A stretch of DNA of 64,000 nucleotides from Polaribacter sp. Hel1_33_78. Lineage in GTDB: Bacteria; Bacteroidota; Bacteroidia; Flavobacteriales; Flavobacteriaceae. Under the pieces are notes generated by a model. That model was not told where the DNA came from and did not search any database. It was given only the letters and a program-made list of their open reading frames with translations. Positions 8,276 to 18,255 of the stretch are shown in pieces. The stretch spans positions 1-64,000 of the forward strand of contig NZ_LT629794.1 in the NCBI RefSeq assembly GCF_900106075.1. The letters are read 5' to 3'. Both the position numbers and the translations under genes were made by a program. Position 1 is the first letter of the stretch. Every line of letters starts with the position of its first letter.

Positions 8276-10167
8276 TAAACCTTTTTTAGTACTTTTCCTT
8301 TAAGTGTTCGGTAGTAAGATGAGAGTTTTGGTTTATCCCACTTCTTTCCTGTCGGGGTTAATAACCTTTCCTTATTTAATTTATCACATATATTTTGTAA
8401 TGATAAAAACTCTACTTCTTTAAGTTGAATTATTCTTTCATTTAAACCTTTACGAACTTCTTTATTTAACTTAGTTCTTATTTGTGTTGGTTTTTTGAAC
8501 CTGAAGTTTACTTTCCTATCCCCATCTATTATTTTATAATCCTTAAACCCAGTTTCATCTATATTACCTTTATTATTATAAATCAATTTATCACCTACAA
8601 TTGGTAATCTGAAATTGATAGTAATATCGTGTTCTTTCGATTTCTCATCAAAGAAAACTTGAATATTCTGAACATTACGATTTATGAAACCTCTTTTTTC
8701 TTCTAACGATAGGTTCTGTACTTTTTTTACATCTTTCTCCATTTTTGAAATCCAATTAACCCATCCTTTTGATTCAGAAATTAATCTCTCCTCTTTTGTG
8801 ATTAAATCCATCTCCTCCTCAACTATTTCAATAGATATTTTAAATTTCTCTCGAAGTTTATCACCAACTGATTCACTTATTTTTTTAGTTCTAACATCAT
8901 ACTCTATCTGTATTTGTTCATCTTCTAAACTCTCTAATTCTCTTCTTTTGTTTCGTAATTTTGTTCCAATACTACCCAATCTTTTGGAGTTCTTAGACTC
9001 TGAATCCCATTTTGGAGATAAATCTTTTATTTTGTACTTCTCTCTAACAATCGATGATTTAGTAATAATCTCTGTAATCTTGTTTAGGAGTTTTTCATCA
9101 GTCTCTATGATATTCAAACTCCTCTTCATTTTACAATTTGTTTTATTGTAATTTTTCTTTTTATCGTTAAGGTAATCTTCATTATGTTTCCAACTGTATT
9201 CTGAACACCTACCGTAGTACTGTTGAGAATTTCCTCTTTTTCTATAAGATAAACTCAACCCACATTCATCACATACAATAGTTCCACCAAGAATATGGTC
9301 GGTAGGAATATTCTTTTTTCTTTTTTGAAGATGGAGATTCATTTTTTGATTTACACTATCCCATAAATCTTTTTCAATAAGTTGAGGGGTATCAATCGTT
9401 ATCTCATCAACAGTAGTTATATCTCCATTTGGAAGTTTTTCCTCCCATTTCCATACTTGTTTTCCAATATAAATTGTGTTCCTCATCATTTTTTGAAGTG
9501 TCCCTAAATTCCATCCTAATTTGGTTCTCCGAGGTTTAATATCTGGTATCTTATCAAGATACATTTTAATATCCATTGTACTTTTACCCTGGTTGTACAT
9601 CGTGAATATCTTTTTTAGATGGAAACTCTCTTTTAAATTTTCTTTAAGTTTTTTGTTTTTTACAGTATATCCAAAAGGTATGGTTGAACCTAGATAGGTG
9701 TTTCCACTTCGAAGGGAGTTTCGTTTTCCCATAATACTTCTCATCCTTCTCAACTCATTATCATATTGTGATATTAAAGAAAGTACTCCTATCATTAATT
9801 TATCAGGTGAGTTATTTAAGTCATATGGTTTCGTTGAATCTCCAATATAAATTTGAACCCCATAATCGATAAACACTTTTAGAATAGAGTACCAAGATTG
9901 AGAATACCTACCCAACCTATCTGTATTAAATACCCAAACTTTTCTTATCCCATTAGGTTTTTGAATCTCATCCAACAACTCGACTAATTTTGGACGATGG
10001 TTTATTTCAACCTTAAAAGAACTTTGAACCCCTTCATCAAATTCTTGATGTTTTAATCCTAATATTTCGGATATTTTTCTTCCAAGTTCCTTTTGGATAT
10101 CAAGAGAACTACCGTCTGTTTCTTGAGGTTTTGAACTAACTCTATATAATAATCCTATTTTCTCCAT
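8275..10167 (-). CDS. large serine recombinase (island integrase)
   Basis: About 630 residues from the preferred start at 10167 (MEKIGLLYRVSS); an in-frame Met at 10200 is possible but adds residues not typical of the family. Domains: N-terminal resolvase fold with the nucleophile serine in YRVSS and the FNTDRLGR active-site arginine region; recombinase domain around FGYTVKNKKL to GWNLGTLQKMMRN; zinc ribbon CDECGLSL with later cysteines; a long coiled coil (residues about 390-480); and a C-terminal helical motif ICDKLNKERLLTPTGKKW. Large serine recombinases integrate unidirectionally at attB/attP and need a directionality factor to excise. Its end coincides with the island's left repeat, so it is the natural candidate for having inserted the island into glmS. 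Confidence 0.9.
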   Translation of the reverse strand: MEKIGLLYRVSSKPQETDGSSLDIQKELGRKISEILGLKHQEFDEGVQSSFKVEINHRPKLVELLDEIQKPNGIRKVWVFNTDRLGRYSQSWYSILKVFIDYGVQIYIGDSTKPYDLNNSPDKLMIGVLSLISQYDNELRRMRSIMGKRNSLRSGNTYLGSTIPFGYTVKNKKLKENLKESFHLKKIFTMYNQGKSTMDIKMYLDKIPDIKPRRTKLGWNLGTLQKMMRNTIYIGKQVWKWEEKLPNGDITTVDEITIDTPQLIEKDLWDSVNQKMNLHLQKRKKNIPTDHILGGTIVCDECGLSLSYRKRGNSQQYYGRCSEYSWKHNEDYLNDKKKNYNKTNCKMKRSLNIIETDEKLLNKITEIITKSSIVREKYKIKDLSPKWDSESKNSKRLGSIGTKLRNKRRELESLEDEQIQIEYDVRTKKISESVGDKLREKFKISIEIVEEEMDLITKEERLISESKGWVNWISKMEKDVKKVQNLSLEEKRGFINRNVQNIQVFFDEKSKEHDITINFRLPIVGDKLIYNNKGNIDETGFKDYKIIDGDRKVNFRFKKPTQIRTKLNKEVRKGLNERIIQLKEVEFLSLQNICDKLNKERLLTPTGKKWDKPKLSSYYRTLKGKVLKKV

Positions 10168-10268
10168 AAGGGTAAGGTTGACACAGTTTAATTTAACCAA
10201 ATGTAAATATAATGTGTGTTAAAATATAATCTTACTCCTTAAAATTTTTAAAACTTAATAAAAGATAA

Positions 10269-10367
10269 CAGAATGAAGAACAATTAACCAAATACAAATC
10301 TCTTTTTGATAGTGGATTACTCCCAAAAGAAGTTTATTTAGAAGAGGTAAGGAAAATAATGGGTTAA
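10269..10367 (+). pseudogene. start-less SHOCT-like fragment
   Basis: Between the recombinase and hsdM, a 32-codon open stretch reads EEQLTKYKSLFDSGLLPKE, then VYLEEVRKIMG and a stop. The pattern (L..Y..L.DSG.L..E.....) resembles the SHOCT short C-terminal oligomerisation domain. There is no start codon: the frame is preceded by TAA at 10266-10268. I read it as the tail of a lost gene. Confidence 0.45.
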
Positions 10368-10499
10368 TGAGTTTACACTATCCCACCTTTCATTCTTTAC
10401 AACTACAACTCCAAAATTCTTATATTTCATACAATTAATTCAAAAAAAAGGGTCTTTAAAACACCCTAAATTGACTATATTGTCCCTTAAAAAAATACG

Positions 10500-12206
10500 A
10501 TGAATAACCATAATGAAATTTCTTCTTTTGTATGGAACGTTTGTGACGATGTACTTAGAGGATTATTTAAACAACACGAATACGGAGATGTAATCCTTCC
10601 TTTCTTAGTACTTAGAAGATTGGATTGTGTTATTGAACCAAAGAAAGATGAAATTATTGAACTCTACAATGAGTTGAAAGATGAGGTTGACCCAACCCCA
10701 ATTATAAAAAAACAAACAGGATTAAAATTCTTTAATCACTCTAACTACGATTTACAAAGATTGAAGGGAGACCCAAATGGATTGAAGGTTAACTTCCCTA
10801 ACTATATAAGTGGTTTCTCTCAAAATGTATTTGAGATTTTAGAAAATTTCCAATTAGAAAAACCAGTTGAAAAACTCCTTAAGAACAACAAACTATATCT
10901 TTTAATAGATAAGTTTACTGAGATAGATTTACACCCTAATAAGGTAGATAATCATACAATGGGACAAGTCTTTGAGGAACTTCTTCGTAAGTTTTCAGAG
11001 ATGTCTAACGAAACTTCGGGAGAACACTACACCCCTCGTGATGTGGTTAAACTTTTAGTTTCTATGGTTTTTTCTGAAAGTGAAGAACACTTAAAAGGAG
11101 ATGGAATTATCCGTTCTATTTTTGACCCTTGTTGTGGTACAGGTGGTATGTTAACGATTGGTAAGGAATGGATTGAGGAAAACATTGATAATAAGGTTCG
11201 TTTAAACCTTCAAGGACAAGAATTAAACCCACACACCTATTCTATTTGTAAATCTGATATGTTGATTTCAGGTGAAGACCCTGACAATGTAAAGTTAGGT
11301 TCTTCTTTATCTGAAGACCATTTTGAAGGTAGAAAGTTTGATTATATGATAACCAATCCTCCATTTGGGGTAAGTTGGAAATCTGAGAAAGAGTTTGTGG
11401 AAGAAGAATCTAAAAACCCTTATGGAAGATTTAGTGTAGGAACTCCAAGAGTTTCTGATGGTTCTTTATTATTCCTACAACATCTTATTTCTAAGATGAA
11501 AGAGGAAGGTTCTCGTATAGGAATTGTATTCAATGGTTCTCCTCTTTTTACTGGTGATGGTGGAAGTGGTGAATCTGAAATACGTAAATGGATTATTGAA
11601 AATGATATGTTGGAATGTGTAGTTTCATTACCAGACCAATTGTTCTTTAATACAGGAATATCAACGTATATATGGATTGTAACCAATAAAAAGAAATCTC
11701 AACGAAAAGGAAAGGTTCAATTAATTGATGGTTCTACTTTTTACAAACCGATGAAAAAATCATTAGGAAGTAAACGAAAGAAAATATCCAAAGACCAAAC
11801 AGAATCACTTATTCAAACGTATCACAACTTTGAAGAAAATGAATTCTCTAAGATTTTTGACAATGAGTTTTTTGGATATACCAAAGTAACCATAGAACAA
11901 CCAACTATAAAAAACGATAAGGTTGTTAAGGATACAAAAGGAAATCCAAAACCAAACACTAAATTAAGAGATAGTGAGAGAATACCTCTTACCGAAGATA
12001 TTGAAGAATATTTTAACAGAGAAGTAGAACCACATTTACCTCATAGTTGGATGGATAGAGAGAAGGATAAAGTGGGTTATGAAATCAACTTTACAAAGTA
12101 TTTTTATCAGTACAAACCATTACGTAGTTTAGGAGATATTACCTCTGATTTATTGGAGTTAGAAAAAGAGAGTGAAGGAATCTTTAAAGAAATTATAAAT
12201 GAATAG
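10500..12206 (+). CDS. hsdM: type I restriction-modification methyltransferase subunit
   Basis: N6-adenine methyltransferase subunit of a type I system, modifying host DNA at the site chosen by HsdS. The 568 residues include the N-terminal HsdM helical domain (SSFVWNVCDDVLRG..YGDVILPFLVLRRLD), the AdoMet motif I DPCCGTGGML (about residues 210-219) and the catalytic NPPF motif in MITNPPFGVSW (about 284-294). A long C-terminal extension carries the SWMDREKDKVGYEINFTKYFY segment typical of this HsdM subtype. It overlaps hsdS by 8 bp (ATGAATAG), so translation is coupled. A small hairpin (GGGT/ACCC at about 10450-10466) precedes it. Confidence 0.95.
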   Translation: MNNHNEISSFVWNVCDDVLRGLFKQHEYGDVILPFLVLRRLDCVIEPKKDEIIELYNELKDEVDPTPIIKKQTGLKFFNHSNYDLQRLKGDPNGLKVNFPNYISGFSQNVFEILENFQLEKPVEKLLKNNKLYLLIDKFTEIDLHPNKVDNHTMGQVFEELLRKFSEMSNETSGEHYTPRDVVKLLVSMVFSESEEHLKGDGIIRSIFDPCCGTGGMLTIGKEWIEENIDNKVRLNLQGQELNPHTYSICKSDMLISGEDPDNVKLGSSLSEDHFEGRKFDYMITNPPFGVSWKSEKEFVEEESKNPYGRFSVGTPRVSDGSLLFLQHLISKMKEEGSRIGIVFNGSPLFTGDGGSGESEIRKWIIENDMLECVVSLPDQLFFNTGISTYIWIVTNKKKSQRKGKVQLIDGSTFYKPMKKSLGSKRKKISKDQTESLIQTYHNFEENEFSKIFDNEFFGYTKVTIEQPTIKNDKVVKDTKGNPKPNTKLRDSERIPLTEDIEEYFNREVEPHLPHSWMDREKDKVGYEINFTKYFYQYKPLRSLGDITSDLLELEKESEGIFKEIINE

Positions 12207-13506
12207 ATACCAATACTATAAAAACGTACCTGAAACATGGATTGGAGATATTCCTGTTCATTGGAAAATTTCTTTAGTTAGTAGACATTTTAATATTGGA
12301 AGAGGAAGAGTTATATCTAAAGTTGAAATTTTCGAGAATAAAGGTGATTTTCCAGTTTATAGTTCTCAAACAACAAATAATGGTGAATTAGGAAAAATTA
12401 ACACATATGATTTCGATGGAGAATATGTGACATGGACAACAGATGGAGCAAATACTGGTACATGTTTTCACAGAAATGGGAAGTTTAACACAACTAATGT
12501 TTGTGGAATGTTAAGTAAACGGAACATTCTTTTTGAACTTAAGTATTTGTGTTTCTATTTAAACCTTGTAACAAAACCATACGTTCGTATTGACATAAAC
12601 CCAAAGTTAATGAATAATATGATGGGGGGAATACCATTAATTGTTCCTCCAATATTCGAACAACAACAAATCGTATCCTTTTTGGATGATAAAACCCAAA
12701 AGATATATTCTCTTATCCAACAAAAAGAAAAGAAGATAGAACTCCTTAAAGAGAAAAGAACCTCACTCATTAACCATGTTGTAACCAAAGGTGTTAATCC
12801 CAATGTGGAGATGAAAGATTCTGGAGTGGAATGGATTGGTGAGATTCCAAGTCATTGGAATACTTCAAAGTTAAAATATCATGGTAATTTTTTTAGTGGT
12901 TACTCATTTGACAGTAATGATTTTCAAAATGAAGGTGAGGTAAGAGTTATTAAAATTTCTAACATTCAAAACAATGGTGTTTCTTGGGAAGATTTATCAT
13001 TTTTACCAAAAAACTATTATGACGATTTTGAAGGATTTAGAGTATTAAAAGGAGATTTAATTTTTGTTTTAACAAGACCTATAATCTCCACAGGAATTAA
13101 AGTATGTTTTTATCAGGAAGAACATTTAACTCTTTTGAATCAAAGAAATAGTGTATTTAGACCTGATGTAGATACTTTAGTAAAAAGATTTTTATTCTTT
13201 TTAGTTAGGACGTTTTACTTTTTTGAAGAATTCAAACAACAACTAAAAGGAAGTGGTCAACCAAATATATCTACAGAACAAATATCAAATATTAAAATCT
13301 ATTTACCCTCTCTTAAAGAACAACAACAAATCGTTGAGTATTTAGATAAACAAACAGAAGAAATTGATACCCTCATCCAATTAGAACAAAAGAAAATAGA
13401 TACTCTAAAAGAATATCGTCAATCTTTAATATCAGAAGTAGTAACAGGTAAAATAAGAGTATGTGAAGAAGATAATTCATTGATTTTAAACTCCCAAACC
13501 GTATGA
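12199..13506 (+). CDS. hsdS: type I restriction-modification specificity subunit
   Basis: Sets the DNA target of the M and R subunits. The 435 residues form two tandem halves, each starting with a PETWIGDIPVHW / VEWIGEIPSHW signature (residues about 10 and 210), then a variable target-recognition domain, then a conserved coiled-coil segment (EQQQIVSFLDDKTQKI.. and EQQQIVEYLDKQTEEI..). The repeated helices are so alike that the 17 bp GAACAACAACAAATCGT occurs in both (12658-12674 and 13318-13334). Two different recognition domains predict a bipartite asymmetric target. It overlaps hsdR by 4 bp (ATGA). Confidence 0.94.
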   Translation: MNRYQYYKNVPETWIGDIPVHWKISLVSRHFNIGRGRVISKVEIFENKGDFPVYSSQTTNNGELGKINTYDFDGEYVTWTTDGANTGTCFHRNGKFNTTNVCGMLSKRNILFELKYLCFYLNLVTKPYVRIDINPKLMNNMMGGIPLIVPPIFEQQQIVSFLDDKTQKIYSLIQQKEKKIELLKEKRTSLINHVVTKGVNPNVEMKDSGVEWIGEIPSHWNTSKLKYHGNFFSGYSFDSNDFQNEGEVRVIKISNIQNNGVSWEDLSFLPKNYYDDFEGFRVLKGDLIFVLTRPIISTGIKVCFYQEEHLTLLNQRNSVFRPDVDTLVKRFLFFLVRTFYFFEEFKQQLKGSGQPNISTEQISNIKIYLPSLKEQQQIVEYLDKQTEEIDTLIQLEQKKIDTLKEYRQSLISEVVTGKIRVCEEDNSLILNSQTV

Positions 13507-16454
13507 GAAAACCAAACGAAGAACGTTTCGAAAAACATATAGAACAAACCTTAATTCAACATGGGTATACTTCTCGTTTATATACGGAGTACGATAGAAA
13601 CCAATGTCAACTTCAAGAAGAACTCATAGAGTTTATTAAATCTACTCAAAAGGAAGAATATGATAAACTATACAAACAATTTGATACTTCAACAGATAAA
13701 CAACTGAGTAAGATTGTAAATGACCAAATCTCTAAAAGAGGGATTATTGATGTTCTTAGAAAAGGAATTAGTACAAGAGGATGTTCTTTTGATATGGTAT
13801 ATTTTGAACCAAAGAGTGGTTTGAATCCTGAACATCAATCTAAATTTGAAAAGAATCGTTTTGTATCAGTTCGTCAACTTCACTATTCTAATAAAAATGA
13901 GAATTCTATTGATTTGGTATTGTTCTTAAACGGAATACCAATTATTACAATGGAGTTGAAAAACCAACTCACAGGACAAAACATAAAGAACTCAGAGAAC
14001 CAATACAAATACGATAGAAACCCAATAGGAGAACCCCTATTACAGTTTAAAAGGTGTTTGGTACATTTCTGTGTAGATAACGATAAAGTATCTATGACTA
14101 CTCGATTGAGTGGTAACAAAACAAGGTTCTTACCTTACAATAAGGGGATAGAAAACCCATCTGTAAAAGATGATTTTCGTTCTGAGTATTTATGGAATGA
14201 AATCTTACTTCCTAATTCACTTTTAGATATCATAGAGAACTTTGTATTGGTATCCGTAGAATCTAAAAAGGAGTGGAATGATAAACTGAAAAAAGTAACT
14301 TTAGAAAAGGAAGAGATTCTTATATTCCCTCGTTACCACCAATTAGATGTTATTCGTAAAGTAAGGAGTAGTGTAAAAGAAGAAGGTGTTGGAAACAATT
14401 ACCTAATTCAACATACCACAGGTTCAGGTAAATCATTTAGTATTGGTTGGTTATCACATACCCTAACCTCATTGTATAAAACCAAAGAAGATACCAAACG
14501 AATGTTTGATACCATATTGGTAATTACAGATAGAAAGGTATTAGATAGTCAGTTAAAAAAGACTGTTAAAGATTTACAACAAACTGATGGGGTGGTGAAC
14601 CCAGTAGATATTAACTCAAAACAATTAAAAGAGTTTTTAGAAAAAGGAAAAGATATCATTGTAACTACAATTCAGAAGTTTCCTTTTATCTCTGAAACCA
14701 TTTCACAACTAAAAGGACAAACCTTTGGAGTAGTGATTGATGAAGTACATTCATCTCAGAGTGGAGAAACCTCTAAACACCTAAAGAAATCACTTTCAGG
14801 AGATGTTATTGAAAATGAGGATGGAGAGGTAGATTATGAAGAAATGATTCGTAAAGAAATTGAATCTAGAGGAAAACAACCTCATATATCTTTCTTTGGT
14901 TTCACAGGAACTCCTAAAAATAAAACATTAGAACTCTTTGGTAGAAAGAATGAAAATGATGGGTTTGAACCCTTCCATTCTTACTCCATGAAACAATCTA
15001 TTCACGAGGGATTCACTTTAGATGTATTAGAACATTATACAACTTATAAAAGATATTTTAAGGTAAAACAAACGGACACAGAGGATAAGGAATTACCTGA
15101 AGGACAGGTTATGAAACAACTTGTTGATTATGTAGATTCTCATGATGAGACCATTAATCAAAAGGTTAATATTATTCTTAATCATTTTACTTCATCAACT
15201 TCCAAAAAAATAAACGGAAGAGGAAGAGGAATGGTGGTAGTTCGTTCTCGTAAACATTGTGTTCTTTTCCATAAAGAAATGGTACGTCAAATGAAAGAGA
15301 GAGGACTTTCATATTCTTGTTTAGTAGGGTTTAGTGGTGTAGTTCATTTAAAAGGGGACCATAAGGAGTATACAGAAGTATCTCTAAATAAAGAAAACGG
15401 ATTAGAAGGTTCAAACATTCCAAGTGGTTTGAAAGACCCACGATTTAGAATCTTAATTGTATCCAATAAGTTTCAAACAGGATTTGATGAACCATTGATT
15501 CACTCTATGTATGTAGATAAGAAATTGAGTGGAGTTCAATGTGTACAAACCCTTTCAAGATTAAACAGAACGAAGAGTGGTAAAACAGATACGTTTGTTT
15601 TAGATTTTGTAAATGATACGGAAAAGATAGTAGAATCATTTCAACCATTTTATACATCAACCGTTCTAACAGGGGAAACAGAACCTGATAAACTATATGA
15701 TTTACAAAACGAAATAGAATCGTTTACCATCTTTTCAGATGACCATATTGATAGGTTTTGTAAAGAGTTTTATAAAGATACGGAAACAGATGAACGTTTA
15801 CACCCTATCATTGATGAGGTTGTAGATAACTTTAAGAATTTAGAAAATGATGAACAAAAAGAAGAGTTTAAATCTAAAATTCAATCTTTCATTCGATTGT
15901 ATTCTTACATCTCTCAAATCATCAATTTTACAGAAGTAAATTGGGAGAAACTATATGTATTCCTTCGATTCTTAAACAAGAAACTACCAAAAGGAATTAC
16001 TGAAAAAATTAGTATAATAGATTCAGTTGATTTAGGTTCTTTAAGAATTCAAATGATGGGAGAATCTCGTTTATCATTAGAAGATAAAGGTGGAGAAATC
16101 GAACCAATGTCTGGTGGAACAGGTGGTGGTATTGATGAACCAGAATTAGACCTTTTATCTCATATTATTCAACGGATTAATGAAGTTTATGGAATAGAGT
16201 TATCTGAGGAGGATAAAGTTGATTTGAAACAGGTAACCGAAAGATTAAAGAATAATGATGATTTGGTTTCTGTTATGATGGGTGATAATTCAGAGAGTGA
16301 TAAAAAAGATTGGTTCAAAAAGGAATTTGGTGGAGAGGTTTCTGAATACTACGGAGATAGATTAGATTTTTATAAGAAGATAATGAACCCTAAAGTCTTC
16401 CCAATGATATTAGAGGGGATGTATAAAGATTACAATAAAGATATAAGGAAGTAA
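13503..16454 (+). CDS. hsdR: type I restriction endonuclease subunit R
   Basis: Motor and nuclease subunit of 983 residues, full length for the family. Visible: an N-terminal PD-(D/E)xK nuclease motif (DLVLFLNGIPIITMELKNQ, residues about 138-156); helicase motif I TTGSGKS (about 305); DEAH-like IDEVHSSQSG (about 412); motif III FTGTP (about 467); a later QTGFDEP and QTLSRLNR region; and a C-terminal helical domain ending ..GMYKDYNKDIRK. It is translationally coupled to hsdS. The SIR2-like gene follows after only 12 bp. All catalytic motifs look intact, so restriction is probably active. Confidence 0.95.
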   Translation: MRKPNEERFEKHIEQTLIQHGYTSRLYTEYDRNQCQLQEELIEFIKSTQKEEYDKLYKQFDTSTDKQLSKIVNDQISKRGIIDVLRKGISTRGCSFDMVYFEPKSGLNPEHQSKFEKNRFVSVRQLHYSNKNENSIDLVLFLNGIPIITMELKNQLTGQNIKNSENQYKYDRNPIGEPLLQFKRCLVHFCVDNDKVSMTTRLSGNKTRFLPYNKGIENPSVKDDFRSEYLWNEILLPNSLLDIIENFVLVSVESKKEWNDKLKKVTLEKEEILIFPRYHQLDVIRKVRSSVKEEGVGNNYLIQHTTGSGKSFSIGWLSHTLTSLYKTKEDTKRMFDTILVITDRKVLDSQLKKTVKDLQQTDGVVNPVDINSKQLKEFLEKGKDIIVTTIQKFPFISETISQLKGQTFGVVIDEVHSSQSGETSKHLKKSLSGDVIENEDGEVDYEEMIRKEIESRGKQPHISFFGFTGTPKNKTLELFGRKNENDGFEPFHSYSMKQSIHEGFTLDVLEHYTTYKRYFKVKQTDTEDKELPEGQVMKQLVDYVDSHDETINQKVNIILNHFTSSTSKKINGRGRGMVVVRSRKHCVLFHKEMVRQMKERGLSYSCLVGFSGVVHLKGDHKEYTEVSLNKENGLEGSNIPSGLKDPRFRILIVSNKFQTGFDEPLIHSMYVDKKLSGVQCVQTLSRLNRTKSGKTDTFVLDFVNDTEKIVESFQPFYTSTVLTGETEPDKLYDLQNEIESFTIFSDDHIDRFCKEFYKDTETDERLHPIIDEVVDNFKNLENDEQKEEFKSKIQSFIRLYSYISQIINFTEVNWEKLYVFLRFLNKKLPKGITEKISIIDSVDLGSLRIQMMGESRLSLEDKGGEIEPMSGGTGGGIDEPELDLLSHIIQRINEVYGIELSEEDKVDLKQVTERLKNNDDLVSVMMGDNSESDKKDWFKKEFGGEVSEYYGDRLDFYKKIMNPKVFPMILEGMYKDYNKDIRK

Positions 16455-16466
16455 CAATATTTAAGT

Positions 16467-17408
16467 ATGGATTTATTTAAAAATCTAGAGGAGTTATGGG
16501 GGAAACCTTTGTTATTGGGTAATGGGTTTAGTGTTTTAAACAATCCAACTTTTAATTATACTAATTTAATTGATGAGATAAAAAATGAGTATGAAGACGA
16601 AATGACAACTATTTTAAATGATAACAATAATAAAAATATAGAAGAAATATTGTTTAAAATCCAATCGAGTATTGAAATCTGTAAAATATTAACTATTGAC
16701 GTTGAAAAAATTAAAAAAGTAGAAGAAAAACTAAAAAAAAGTTTTATCGAGACAATAACAAAAATTCAACCAGATTGGAATTTCTTTAAAACCGAATCAG
16801 GAACCTTATTTGGTAATCAATTAAAAAAGTTTGGAAATATTTTCACTACAAATTATGATTTAAATCTATATTATTTAATGGTACAATCTAAAAATGGGTT
16901 GATAAATCATTCTGACAACTTCTCTAATGATGGAAATTATTTGAAATTTGATAATGAAAACAATGAAATACATAGACATCACATTTATTATTTACACGGA
17001 AACATAATGTTGTTCAGTAATGAAGATAATGTGTACAAAGTAAGACATTCACAAGGTCAAAGAATAGTTTCACAAATTGAAGAAAACTTAAATAATAACT
17101 ATCTCCCTTTAATCATAACTGAGGGAAACTCTGAACATAAATTAAATAAAATAAATGGGAATAAATACTTAAGGTTTTGTTTTAAAGAATTTAATAAACT
17201 TAAATCTTTGGTCATATTTGGTCATTCTTTAAGTGAATTTGATAAACACATATTAGATGTTATAAATGATTCTAAAAAAAGAGTTTATTATGGATTAAAT
17301 AAACCTACAAATGAAAAAATTAACAAAGTAAAATCTTTATTTGGTGAAAATATTGAACTTAAAATTTTTAACTCAAGTTTACTTTTCAATACTGACCAAA
17401 ATTCTTAA
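16467..17408 (+). CDS. SIR2-like DUF4917 protein coupled to the type I RM operon
   Basis: Protein of 313 residues matching the DUF4917/SIR2-like pattern: LLLGNGFSV near the N-terminus (residues 15-23), IFTTNYDLNLYYL (about 126-138), YYLHGNIMLF (about 171-180), ITEGNSEHKL, and VIFGHSLSEFDKHI (about 250-263). GNGFS, TTNYD, LHG and GHSLSE are the spaced landmarks of SIR2-like nucleotide-binding folds, several of which deplete NAD in phage defence. NADase activity here is inference. It begins 12 bp after hsdR, so it is probably the last gene of that operon. Composition looks more AT-rich than hsdM/R, suggesting it joined the cluster separately. Confidence 0.75.
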   Translation: MDLFKNLEELWGKPLLLGNGFSVLNNPTFNYTNLIDEIKNEYEDEMTTILNDNNNKNIEEILFKIQSSIEICKILTIDVEKIKKVEEKLKKSFIETITKIQPDWNFFKTESGTLFGNQLKKFGNIFTTNYDLNLYYLMVQSKNGLINHSDNFSNDGNYLKFDNENNEIHRHHIYYLHGNIMLFSNEDNVYKVRHSQGQRIVSQIEENLNNNYLPLIITEGNSEHKLNKINGNKYLRFCFKEFNKLKSLVIFGHSLSEFDKHILDVINDSKKRVYYGLNKPTNEKINKVKSLFGENIELKIFNSSLLFNTDQNS

Positions 17409-17625
17409 AGAGAATTCATTACTCTATCAATCTTCTCCAGTAAAAAAAAATGACTCCGATAAAATAACGAGTAAGACCTCTATTTTATAAAAAAGTATTT
17501 CTCTCAGTTACAAGAAACCCCCCTTCTACTTCCCTTTAATTTATAAATAAATAGGGTTCACTTTATTTGGATATATCATAGGTTTTTAATACATTTAAGT
17601 GTTGAAATTAAAAGGAATCACTATT

Positions 17626-18255
17626 ATGAATAAAATGGTAATTAAGTACAATAGAACATCAACTATCAATCAAAAGGGAGGAAGGTTTGAGTTAGATAAG
17701 AACAAATACGATTTAACTATAAACGATTTTGGAGTTAGTGGTAAAATACCTTTCAAAAAGAGAGAAGGAGGTTTTCAACTTATTGAACTGGTAAATGAGA
17801 GTAAGGTTGAGAAAATTGTTTTTGAGGATTTGAGTAGGTGTGGTAGAACTCTGAAAGATTCAATTAATACATTGGATTTCTTTTTGGAAAAGGGTGTGGT
17901 AATAAAAATCAGAAACATTGGTATTGAATCTCATACTCCTAATGGTGATAAAAACCCTATGTGGAATATTGTTACTTCTATCCTTTCATCAGTTTATGAA
18001 ATGGAAAGAGAGAGAATCTTAGAGGTTACAGAGATGGGTAGGAAAAATTATGTAATGAAGGGTGGAAAGTTAGGAAGGAAGTTAGGAAGTAAAGAAGATA
18101 CTGTTGTTTGGTTAAATAAACCTCAAACCAAATCCATTATGAAACTTCTCAAAATGGGAAAATCTAATAGAGATATTATTGGAAGGTTGAATTGTTCTCC
18201 TAAAACAATTACAAAGTGTAGAAATCATTTGAAACAAGATTTAATTATTGTGTAA
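17626..18255 (+). CDS. small serine recombinase (resolvase/invertase type)
   Basis: About 209 residues. The N-terminal catalytic domain starts IKYNRTSTINQKGG (nucleophile serine in RTST), followed by FEDLSRCGRTLKD with the expected arginines, and EMERERILEVTEMGRKN of helix E. The C-terminal part, MKLLKMGKSNRDIIGRLNCSPKTITKCRNHL, is a helix-turn-helix. An in-frame start at 17599 exists, but MNKMVIKYNR is the better match to family N-termini. It could resolve dimers or invert a segment; no paired inversion sites were recognised. The stop overlaps the next ATG (TAATG). Confidence 0.85.
   Translation: MNKMVIKYNRTSTINQKGGRFELDKNKYDLTINDFGVSGKIPFKKREGGFQLIELVNESKVEKIVFEDLSRCGRTLKDSINTLDFFLEKGVVIKIRNIGIESHTPNGDKNPMWNIVTSILSSVYEMERERILEVTEMGRKNYVMKGGKLGRKLGSKEDTVVWLNKPQTKSIMKLLKMGKSNRDIIGRLNCSPKTITKCRNHLKQDLIIV

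Noticed and set aside
8684..9151. Plus-strand frame inside the large recombinase
   Set aside because: Serine/phenylalanine-rich shadow of the recombinase coiled-coil region.
13883..14119. Minus-strand frame inside hsdR
   Set aside because: Shadow of the well-supported hsdR gene; no family match.
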